From Tachypleus tridentatus (lineage: Eukaryota; Arthropoda; Merostomata; Xiphosura; Limulidae): a stretch of DNA of 64,000 nt. How positions within the stretch are numbered: position 1 is the first letter of the stretch; each line of letters opens with the position of its first letter. The notes beneath the pieces are model-generated. The model made no database searches and was not told the DNA's origin. It saw nothing but the letters and a program-made list of their open reading frames with translations. A program made the position numbers and the translations under genes. This document shows, in pieces, positions 11,072 to 20,339 of the stretch. The stretch lies in assembly GCF_004210375.1 (NCBI RefSeq), contig NW_027467782.1, positions 32,787,771 through 32,851,770 on the forward strand, in the 5' to 3' direction.

Positions 11072-11206
11072 CTTGGGATCCAAAAGTTTGTCAAATTTTG
11101 GAGAAATGTAAAAAAGTAGTCCGTCTCCAGCGCCCTCTAACGTCACTCCACGAATAAGAAGAATGATTCGAATGACGTATGGAGTGACTGCTGACACTTT
11201 AATAAT
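11072..11206 (-). CDS. SLC6 exon 6 (TM5 and following loop)
   Basis: 45 codons, phase 0 to phase 0: IIKVSAVTPYVIRIILLIRG, then VTLEGAGDGLLFYISPKFDK, ending LLDPK. The LIRGVTL(P/E)GA-x-(D/E)G motif is diagnostic of SLC6. The acceptor is TTCACAG and the donor GTTCG. Confidence 0.9.
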
Positions 11207-11289
11207 CTGTGAACAATGAACAAATAATGAAGTAAAACAGTCCAAAGAAATGAAATAATTAATGCTAGAAACATTAAAGATTATTGGAT

Positions 11290-11470
11290 TAAATAAACGA
11301 TGATGTTTTCTTATGATTATTGTAATGGTGTTTTATGTCATTAGGTGATGTTTCCTTATGATTACTGTAATGTTTTTTGTTACTATGTGATCTGTTCTTG
11401 TAATTACAAAAATGGTGTTTTATGTCATTAGGTGATGTTTCCTTATGGTTACTGTAACACTGTTTTATGC
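11290..11470. repeat. Intronic tandem duplication
   Basis: A unit GTGATGTTTCCTTATGATTA, then CTGTAATG with TTTTATGTCATTAG, is repeated about three times with changes in the SLC6 intron. Confidence 0.7.
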
Positions 11471-11514
11471 AATCTTTCCTTTCTTTCCAAGTTTTATTTT
11501 AGTTTAAATCTTAC

Positions 11515-11647
11515 CTTGCCACTTCTCAGTAGACCTTTCCAGATGACGAAATAAACCACAAACCAGGCAAGTAACAAACACAAACTCAGTTCCATGTTCT
11601 CACCTCCCAAGTCATGTAATCCCGAAGTAATCTGTAATGTTCGACGA
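11515..11647 (-). CDS. SLC6 exon 5 (TM4)
   Basis: The acceptor is TTTTGAAG and the donor GTAAG. The first T completes an Asp codon started by the GA of the previous exon, giving [21 protein letters not shown], then [20 protein letters not shown] and GLLRSGK. This fits the SLC6 pattern EFWERRVL-x-(I/L)-S-x-G followed by TM4 (W-x-L-x-LCL-x-L-A-W) exactly. Confidence 0.88.
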
Positions 11648-13640
11648 CTTCAAAAGAGTAATAAATATTGTATTATTGAAATGTACAATTGAGCCAACTT
11701 CAGTTAGGGTTTCATAATTTTAATTTTGAGTATTAAATGATAAAACTGTCTACTATGGTATTATAAGTACCTTTCAAGCCAATAATAGAAACAAAGAAGG
11801 TTATTTAAAAACCAATTATACCTAGAAATATATGTCCTAAAATTTATCTTACTAGATTAACAATAACAAGTTTAACTGGGTAAAATTCTCACAAGGTACA
11901 TGGTGCATCATAAACTGGCACATGAGGTGTCCATTATTATTACAGTCATTGTTAGTTAAGCCTATTCCTAGATGTAGCTACAGTAAGCATCATCTGTTTT
12001 GAACAGAATTTTGCACACTAATCTCATATTGTGAAAAGGAAGAGAAACAAAGGAATGGTAGTTTGTGAGAATAGTGACTCAGGTACTACATGCAAAATAA
12101 TTTTGAAACACTATTTCTAAACTTCCCTAATTAAAACATGTGTACCTCTGGAGGAAGTGTGCTTCCCTGGAACAATTACCTTTTAAGTATAATGACTTTG
12201 AATGATGTACTTGTATTTTTAACCAACTTCCACAAAATATATATATAACAAACATTATAACAGAATTAAAATTAAACAGTTATTTTGAATTATTAATCTT
12301 ATTTCTCAACCATGAATCACAACAAATAATGTAAGTGGTCATTACATTATTTTATCAGATAAAATCCAGACACTGATGTCAGACTAGTCAGCAGGTATGT
12401 AAAATCATTTAAGGGTTAGAATTTGAGTGCTTACAAACGTAATATCTCAACTCCTACTGCCTTTCATACGGCTGCAGCCAACTGTGAGAAGGCAGTTATG
12501 CTTAATATTCAGATACAACCTCCACGTGCAAAATAATCGTAGAAAAATAAAATCGAAGAAATAAAAGCATCCTAAAATTCTAAAAGTTAAAATTACAACC
12601 TCCACTCTTTTATTTAAAAATGATATTAAACAAAATTTAAAATTAAACTTTTAATAGAAATATGTTTAAATTCAAAATTTAACAATTATTTTACAAATAT
12701 TTAAATTTTCTATCATTTATATAAAAAACTTCTATTATTATTAATTTTAGCTGTTAACATATTTATTAAAAGAAGTATCTTACATTCTCATACAAATTAT
12801 CAAAAGTAATCAATTTTTTATATTTTTACCTTTAACTTTGTCATTGTTAAGCACAAAGATACACATTGAGATATCTGTTTCTTACATTATAAGTCTTCAG
12901 ACAAACCGTTATGCCACTAGGAAGCCACCTTTACTTCTTTTTTTTTTAACTATTACAAGTATTTATTACAATTAAAATTCTAATACAAATAATTTTATTT
13001 AAAGATTCAGCAGTTTTGTTTTGAAAATCATTGTATAATTCATAAGAATAAGGAGTTTTTTCTTCAAAATATTTTCCTCTTTTTATTAGTAGATTTACAT
13101 TGTATAATTTTCCAAGATAGTTATTTTGACATAAGTAAATGAATGTTTGTTAATGGGATCTATTTCAATAGAATTGGGAAGATTTTTATTACACTGAGAT
13201 TTACCTAGATTGAAACTTAAATGTGAAGGATTAGTTGTTTGTTCTACACACTTAAACCACATATATTATAAGTTAGTAAATAAATTATATTATCATTTTA
13301 CATAGTGGTATATCTTAAAATAAATGTTGAAAATCCACTGTGGCTGGACAAGTTAAACATTTTGGACTATCGACAATATATTTTTCATAAATTAAAGTAG
13401 AAAATATAAATTACTGGTAAACAGTTAAGTGGACTAAAAACCAGTGTACAAATGTGGAAAATGAATAAATAATAACATTATGTTGATAGAAAATAGTTAT
13501 TTAATTGTACTACCATTGTAATATATATATGTATATATATACATAGAAAACAATATTTTGAGAACACTAGATCCAAATACGACTCATATCTATTGATCGA
13601 AAATAAAAGATTCATCTGAAAAATAAGAAATTAAACCTAC
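11648..13640. other. SLC6 intron
   Basis: A large AT-rich intron between exons 4 and 5. I see no SINE, coding segment or named repeat in it apart from short A/T runs and a small TA-rich stretch near 13,520-13,540. Confidence 0.5.
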
Positions 13641-13750
13641 TCCCAGAATTCGGTTACAGGTGATTTTGCTTCGGTGGCTGTAATATTGAGATTCGTGATG
13701 TTGGTTCCCTCTTTCATACAGTATTTTGTGTTCCACCAATTACCACACGG
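13641..13750 (-). CDS. SLC6 exon 4 (extracellular loop 2)
   Basis: It reads PCGNWWNTKYCMKEGTNITN, then LNITATEAKSPVTEFW plus GA in phase 2. The W-NT-x-x-C disulphide motif and two N-x-T sites (NIT, NIT) fit the glycosylated loop 2 of SLC6. The only AG acceptor starts it in phase 0, while the preceding exon's good donor ends in phase 1, and the codons for Cys-Gly-Asn occur in both exons. Confidence 0.8.
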
Positions 13751-13825
13751 CTCGTTTGGGTTAAGAAAACATTTTTGCATATAAATTTCTCAACAGGTGG
13801 GTTTCTCGACATCGCTGACAATTAC

Positions 13826-13948
13826 CACACGATTCCCAAAGCAGTGGTGACGTCATTGAGAACACGAAGTAGAATAAAGTCCAAGCTATTATCACCACGT
13901 AGTAGATATTATAGAGACAAACGATGGCCATTGAAGCAGAGCCAATTC
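13826..13948 (-). CDS. SLC6 exon 3 (TM3)
   Basis: The acceptor is CACTAG in phase with exon 2. It reads GIGSASMAIVCLYNIYYVVI, then IAWTLFYFVFSMTSPLLWES, ending CG. This carries the TM3 substrate-site tyrosines of the NxYY motif and the LPW-x-x-C loop cysteine. The end is uncertain: the best donor (G-GTAATT) lies within a 13-base direct repeat shared with exon 4. Confidence 0.85.
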
Positions 13949-14071
13949 CTAGTGAAAGTGTAGATTACATAATATAAGAACTGTTGACATATTTGAGACA
14001 CAAGTATGAGTTATATTTATCCGGGAAAGGTGAAAAATACTAAGGCACTAGAAGTAAACAACAAGAGCTAC

Positions 14072-14203
14072 CTTTAAAGATAGGAACTAAATTCCAGACC
14101 CCGATACCACCAACGCTGAGGTACTGACCAATGGCCACTTCCAGGAAGAATAGAGGAACAGCACACAAGACTAAACAGATGAGGTAGGGAAACAAAAATG
14201 CCC
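14072..14203 (-). CDS. SLC6 exon 2 (TM2)
   Basis: It joins exon 1 to give [20 protein letters not shown], then [20 protein letters not shown], ending LVPIFKG. This is TM2 with the PLFF-(L/M)E-x-x-x-GQ signature of SLC6. The acceptor is TATTTAG, the donor GTAGCT, phase 1 at both ends. Confidence 0.9.
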
Positions 14204-14309
14204 CTAAATAACAAACAACAACATATAATCTATCAGAACCATCGATTTAACATTTGGTAAGGTAAAGGTTTCATGTATATTATGTTGGATTAAACCACAA
14301 GACACTTAC

Positions 14310-14609
14310 CTCCACCATTTTCATAACACAAGTATGGAAATCACCATATGTTGCCAAGACCGACAGCGTAGTTTATAAAACGTAAAACAAAGTCCAGTTT
14401 TCCTTCCCATTTCCAACGTTCTGGTTCTTTCTCCTTATCTGGACTTGTTACCGACTGGATCATTTCATCAGGTATTGTGATCACTACCGACTGGTTCATT
14501 TCATCAGGTATTGTGATCATTTCCACTCCATTTTCTACACTGACGGTTTCTGATGTTTCATTTTCAGAAGATACTTTATTCAAGGACATAACTTTAACAC
14601 AAACAAATG
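14310..14609 (-). CDS. SLC6 exon 1 (N-terminus and TM1) with in-frame TGA
   Basis: The likely start is ATG at 14,589; an acceptor-like CTACAG ends at 14,610, so an upstream non-coding exon is possible. The N-terminus repeats ITIPDEMNQSV/ITIPDEMIQSV in tandem, then comes WKWEGKLDFVLRFINYAVGL, GNIW, a TGA at 14,343-14,341, and FPYLCYENGG. In the family that codon is arginine, the external gate residue (Arg30 of bacterial LeuT); CGA to TGA is a single CpG transition. The donor GTAAGT is intact. Confidence 0.85.
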
Positions 14610-16817
14610 CTGTAGAAAACAAAATACATTGTCAAGATATATATGTATATATATATATAGTTGAAAAAAGCATACAGTTATATACATGTATAGTTGAAGC
14701 GATGAAGAAATAAATACACCTCAGAAGACCAGTAAAATAAATTTGTTTAAATGTTCTGTTTCATTTATTCCATTAGACACAACTTCTATGTGCACCCACA
14801 CCCTAAATTGTTTCATTTAAAACCATTTTCATGTGCACATATACACAATAATTTATCTAGGGAGACATTAATTCAGTACAATCAAATACATTATGTAATT
14901 GTACGTTCCAAGAGATGTCACTTATGTATATTTACGTTTTATTCAAGTAGATCCATTTTAAGTTTCGTTTGTTAAAATTTTTATATTTTAAACTGCCACA
15001 ATTTCTTCTTTGTTTATATAGTTTTCTAATTTTTTTAAACAAACTTTCAAGCATAAAAACCTAGAAATGAAATTCAGAAAGATAATATTAAAACTGACAA
15101 TATATTTAACAAAATAATTCCAACATTTCTGAGTCGTTGTTATTCTTATGTACATTTATTAAAGCCAGGATTGGTCAGAAATTAGGATTTTTCTTCGTTC
15201 TGCACTTTATTGGTTGATTTTGTTCACCCTTTGATTTAATAAAATTATGCTAGAGGCGCTTCCTACTGAATGGTTGGTTGTTGACTTGCTGCCTCAAGCA
15301 GTAAGTAAAAACCATGAACAGTAGAGTAGAAAGGTGTTTTATGTTGTTTGTTGTTCGGTTGCTGTGTGAAGTTCATGTCCTGTGCTTCAAACGTCCACTC
15401 TTTTCCTAAGTTAGTTAATACAGTAGTCCTACTATCTTTAAGTGAGTTTTGCCCCGTAGAAATTTTTATTTCCTTGACGTCATGACAGATCTGTTAAAGA
15501 AAAGTTCGAATATCAAAAACCTGAAGGTCGTTTTGTCGGTCAGTTCTGTTTGTGTCTCAATAAAACGTACATCACAAATCTCACTTCAGTTTCCTTATTT
15601 ATATAAACATCAGTCACTTAAAAACCTCTTGGTGTTAAATGAAAAAAATTAGTTACTTGCGATGCGATGGTGGCTTCCTCATTTTAAAATAACAATAGAC
15701 AGTCGCCTAAGATGTAATGTTCACCTCCAACTGTTATAACAACAACAAAAAACATTTACTTATGATTTGATAGTACCTTCCATATGTTAGGATATCAATA
15801 GGTAGTCGCTTAAGGTGTAATATTGACCTTCAGTTGTTTGGAGAACAAAAACAGTAATCTGAGAAGTGATATTGGCTATGTGTTGAGATAAAATATTCAT
15901 TCAGTGTTGAGTTTATCAACAAGTGCGAATAATGAATGACGTGTAGTGATTTGTTTATAAAAATGCGACGATTTGTCCTGATTTCTTTGAGTATTACAAT
16001 TTGAACAATTGTCAGTCAAGTCTAGCACTACAACACTTGCAAATGTGTTTACAGTTATGAAACTTGAAATAGTGGTTATAAAATAAATTGAAACACTTAA
16101 AGTAAGTACATGTACCTCTTTTACTGTTATGTATGTTTTAGGTTAAGATTAAAACACAGCCGCTTCCTTTCGATACTAAATGTGAATCGTATTTGATTAA
16201 CAGAGATATATAAAATAAACACGTCTTTCGCTTCATAACAAAACCTGTCAGGTCATCTAACACATGGCCTCAAATGAAAATCTGGTGGACAAAAAGAATG
16301 GTGTGTCTTACTGTTAGACATACATTAATACTAAAATGTCGTTCTTCGTCAGCTGATGTAATTGATACCATTTCCTTTAGCATAGTTAGTTTTAAAAAAA
16401 AAGAACGACTCACTGAGCGATTTCCCAACTAAACAAAATGCTGATTCATTAAATTTATTCCTACATAATGTAGAGAATAAACTTCGAAAATGTTAAACGA
16501 CAAGATATCTATAAAACAAAATTTGGCACAAGCAGGAAGGAAATGTTTGTTTATAGTTAACTTTGAAGGTCAGTATCAGGTTTGCGGTTTCTAGCGTTTT
16601 AAGTCCCCAGCCATAACTGGGAAGCCAAACGAAAGGCCTGACACTTCTTAACGCAAATCAAATATCTGTATCGATATCTGTTTATCTCAAATAAAATTAC
16701 ATAACGTTTCCACTTCCAACTTAAGTTGTATAATAGCATTTAAGGTAAGAATTACAGAGAGACTTCATAGTAAGATGTAAATGGAAAGACTGGTTGTGAA
16801 GAGACAAACGAAATAGT
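14610..16817. other. Sequence upstream of the SLC6 gene, no gene seen
   Basis: This should hold the promoter of the SLC6 copy. A tandem duplication of about 105 bases is visible at 15,655-15,850 (GTCGCCTAAGATGTAATGTT against GTCGCTTAAGGTGTAATATT). A TA run lies at 14,638-14,659. No exon or named repeat was recognised. Confidence 0.4.
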
Positions 16818-17080
16818 TTGATTTGTTTGTTTTGAATTTCGCGCAAAGTTATAACAGGGCTATCTACGCTAGCCGCACTAATTTAGCAGTGTAACACTAG
16901 AGGGAAAACAGTTAATCATAACCACCCACTACCAACTCTTTAGGCTACTGTTTTACCAACAAATAACGGGATTGACCGTCACTTTATATCTCTCCACGGC
17001 TGAAAGGGCATGTTTGGTGCGACGGGGATTCGAATCCGCGACGCTCGGATTACCAGTCGAGCGCCTTAACCACCTGGCCA
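16818..17080 (-). mobile_element. SINE-A copy
   Basis: Reverse copy. The tRNA-like head, with GGGGATTCGAATCCGCGAC and GAGCGCCTTAACCACCTGGCC, is at 17,023-17,080. The body and tail are complete. Confidence 0.9.
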
Positions 17081-17399
17081 ATAGTAGAGAACAGTGTTAA
17101 CACTTGCATATCGTGTATAATGGTATAGAACACCGATATAACACTCGTGTGCTGTTTATAAATAGAAGATAAAGATTTAAATTGTGTGTGTTGTGTATAA
17201 CACAAGACAACACGGACTTAATACTCGTGTGTTATATAATATTCTAAAGGATGCTGACTGAACATTGTTTATTTCTTAAGTTATTAATATTGAATTGTAT
17301 ATCTATTTGATATTATTTCGTGATTTATATTTTTCTATATTATACTGCTATTAATTGATAATAAAACCTGAAAACTGATCTTTTAATTGAAGTAATTAT

Positions 17400-17550
17400 T
17401 TATACTATTTACCCGAAGGCCTCCTTGGTTCACTCGACAATCTATGTTCTTATATAATATTGTTGTTATTACTGATAGTTATTGATAATATTTACTCTGA
17501 AGGCTTCCTTGGTTCATTCGACAATCTATGTTTTAATGCAGTATTGTTCT
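17400..17550. repeat. Two-copy tandem duplication
   Basis: The segment TTTAC(C/T)C(T)GAAGGC(C/T)TCC, then TTGGTTCA(C/T)TCGACAATC, occurs twice about 85 bases apart, embedded in AT-rich sequence. Confidence 0.8.
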
Positions 17551-17579
17551 ACTATACTACTGGTAGTTTTTAGTATAGG

Positions 17580-17705
17580 AACTGATTTCTGTTTGTGACA
17601 GAAGAAAATCAGACTGTGTTCACCGTGGGAAATCAAAACCCGAATTTTAGCTCCATAGATTCGTAGACTTACCGCAGAACCTCCGGAGGACACTGGACCA
17701 GAAAT
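17580..17705 (-). mobile_element. SINE-B copy, diverged
   Basis: SINE-B is a SINE of about 115 bases with a tRNA-like head (AGTACAGCGGTAAGTCT, then GGGGTTCGA) and the tail CAGATAGCCCGATGTGGCTT. Here it is reversed and diverged: GACTTACCGCAGAACCTCCG marks the head near 17,668-17,690. Confidence 0.6.
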
Positions 17706-19450
17706 CTACATTAAAGACTCATCGTAAAATTAGATTTATTGTGATTATTACCTGCACGTGTACGAAGTCAAATCACTCACCGTCAATTCTATCTGTACAT
17801 GGAATCTGTATGGTAGTCTTTGCATTACATATACGGAGGATGAAATACACAAACACACAGTAGCTACAAATATTAATTTAGAAATAAACCATTCCATTGT
17901 TTATTAATATGCATAGAAGTATGCTCAGAAATATGAGGTTAGTACTTTCATATTTTGTGTTAGAGAACTACATTCTTGAATTGTAAATAAAACATAACAT
18001 CTTTTATTACACATCTCGGCTTTTAAACGTAAATAAACGATTTATTTATTGTTCGTGTAAGGGTAAATTGCAATATCAGAAAATTATTAAATTTATCAAA
18101 GATCTTCATAAACGTGAAGTGTTCAGTAATCTAATATAATAAAGGGAAAATAATTGTATTTACATACTATTTATAAGGTTTGAAAATGTAAAACAATATT
18201 CACTGAACACTAAATTACAAGTGTGTGTTGATAACAAACATATTTACACAAAACAAATCGTGTTATTTCCGATATTTCAATATTTTCTTTTCTAATTATC
18301 ACCTAACGTCTTAATTAAACTCAAAGTACAGAACCATTTGTACAAAATATACAATCAAGTACATTGAGTGTGAAATTAATATGACGAATAAATTATTTAC
18401 TACATTTTGAAGGGAGTTTCAAATAATTCACTTTTATTTTACCTACTTTAATTGTTGGTTTTACTTGTAAACTAACTATCAATCATAACGACATAATATT
18501 TACAAATGTGCTAGAAAAAAGGGTAAAATGATATACGTTACATCTATTGTTGTTTATGGTAAACTGGAAACAAAAACAAAACTGAACATAAGCAATTGGA
18601 TGCAGTTTGAGTAAGGTTTAATACACCTATGGCCAAAGGTATTGTATCATAACTATCATAATTATAATCTAGTTCATCTTTACGTGGTGTGAGTGTATTA
18701 GAGTCTAGTTTCCTCCATAATATAATATAAAACTTGCTTTTCTGATTTCATTGTCACCAATATTAAGTGCACAATAAAAACAGTTTTGGTGAGGTTTATA
18801 CAGAAGTTTGATCATTTCAGTTTGTGAGAGCTAAATATAATTAGTTTTATAATTTAACTCTTTTTTTTTTTTTAGCTTACATCACAAATTGTTATCAGAT
18901 TTCTTAAAGTAACTTGGCATTGGCTCTTTATGAATGAATATATACATCAGAATCAGAGTGTTCCGAGGACTAGAGTACATAGAAAAATTGAGAAAAGTAA
19001 GCTCCTGAAACATATTTAGATCCACAAGAAGATTTTGACTGGTGTTTAACCGAATTAGAAAGCCAGATGCAAGACAACAACAGAAGAACTTCTATGATCA
19101 GACGATTTTCTTCACTAATAAGAGACAGTGGAGCTCGATTTATGTTTTCTTGTCCCGAATTTTCACAAACTTCACATCGATAAACAAATTAAAATAAAAT
19201 CTATGTAAATAGAAAATAAAAAGTTATAAAGCATTTAAAAATTGTCTGTTTTATCGCTTTAAAAATCCATGTTTGTTTCAAAGAAAATGATTATTTATTA
19301 CAGAGCTTTATAAATTATAACTTCACTGTAGACACATAAGTTGGGGAAAGAATGATTTCAAATTAGTAATTAATATTTTTTGAATATACAAAACTGTTTA
19401 GTTTAAGAGTTATTATTCAATTTATTTGGTGAGTTAATATTTAATGATTT
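17706..19450. other. AT-rich spacer without recognised feature
   Basis: I read no exon of any of the SLC6 copies here and no clear mobile element. AT content is high and ORFs are short. Confidence 0.4.
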
Positions 19451-19577
19451 AAAAACTCATAGCAAGAGTGTTGAGTGATTATTTAAGTTTGGTTGTATAA
19501 CGTGGCAAACAAACAAACTTATCACGTTATACAACCAAACTTAAATAATAACTTTCAACACTCTTGCTATGATTTTT
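19451..19577. repeat. Long inverted repeat (hairpin) at a SINE end
   Basis: The left arm 19,451-19,504 and right arm 19,523-19,577 are near-perfect reverse complements (shared CATAGCAAGAGTGTTGA and TTTAAGTTTGGTTGTATAAC) around an 18-base spacer containing AAACAAACAAAC. The SINE-A body starts immediately after. Confidence 0.9.
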
Positions 19578-19827
19578 GATTGCCCTCAAGTAGCTTTGTG
19601 CTAGCCGTCCCTAATTTAGTAGTGTAAAACTAGAAGGAAGGCAGCTAGTTATCACCACCCACCGCCAACTCTTGTGCTACTCTTTTAACAACGAATAGTG
19701 GGATTGACCGTCACATTATAACACCCCCACGGCTGAAAGGCGAGCATGTTTGGCGCGACCCGGATGCGAACCTGCGACACGCAGATTTCGAGTCGCACGC
19801 CTTAACACGTTTAGCCATGCCGGGCCC
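19572..19827 (-). mobile_element. SINE-A copy
   Basis: Reverse copy with body and head present (GCCATGCCGGGCCC at 19,813-19,826). The tail end merges with the inverted repeat. Confidence 0.9.
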
Positions 19828-20139
19828 AAATCAATGATAAAGTAAGTGAAGTATATTTAGACAGTAACAGAAGAAACTTCGTTTTGTCAACTGAAATTTT
19901 AAAGTAACTGAATAGGCCTAAGTGGACTTTTGACAAGAGGAAGATAACTATACATATATATATTTGTATGTGTGTAGTGTTTATAATATCTCTATAATGT
20001 GAAGAATTTGATGTACATTTAACTTGTTCCAAAAATATTTTGAAAACAAGTGGCGTACGTGTTTTCATGTACGAGGAAGTTGAGAATTTCTCAAATTAAT
20101 ATTAGCGTGTAATTAAGTGAATCATTTTTACGCTAAACA

Positions 20140-20262
20140 TGTAGCTGTATAATGTGACGGTCAATTTAATTAAAGAACAAATGGCTGATGACTAGCTAGT
20201 ACATCTAAATTAATTAAAGACATATATCGAGTAGCTTTTGTGCGAAATTAAAAACAAAACAA
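20140..20262 (+). mobile_element. SINE-A 3' fragment, degraded
   Basis: TATAATGTGACGGTCAATTT and CGAGTAGCTTTTGTGCGAAA are SINE-A tail motifs; a TTAATTAA-rich segment replaces parts of the body. Confidence 0.65.
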
Positions 20263-20339
20263 ATTAATTAAGGCGGTATCTATTGTCAAATCGAATTAGC
20301 ATTTTAATACACGTCTATAAGCGATTAACTCAGCTGTAA

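Larger units (their letters stand above)
9612..14609 (-). pseudogene. SLC6 neurotransmitter:sodium symporter, 5' two-thirds, probably inactive
   Basis: Nine exons encode an SLC6 transporter from the cytoplasmic N-terminus to TM7: 14,310-14,609, 14,072-14,203, 13,826-13,948, 13,641-13,750, 11,515-11,647, 11,072-11,206, 10,302-10,405, 9,998-10,128 and 9,612-9,723. SLC6 proteins couple Na+ (and usually Cl-) to uptake of amino acids or transmitters across the plasma membrane; the substrate cannot be told here. Seven of the eight junctions are in phase. Damage: the invariant TM1 arginine (GNIW-R-FPY) is a TGA at 14,343-14,341; the TM3/loop-2 junction has no in-phase GT-AG solution; the last donor is GG; no exons for TM8-12 follow. 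The remaining sequence is well conserved, so inactivation is either recent or, for the single-base changes, an assembly or allele error. Other SLC6 exons at 23.4 and 25.7 kb point to tandem duplication. Confidence 0.7.

Noticed and set aside
16980-17080. tRNA-like sequence with B-box, possible tRNA gene
   Set aside because: It is the head of a SINE-A: the same body and tail follow in every copy and no intact cloverleaf with a proper 3' end is seen.
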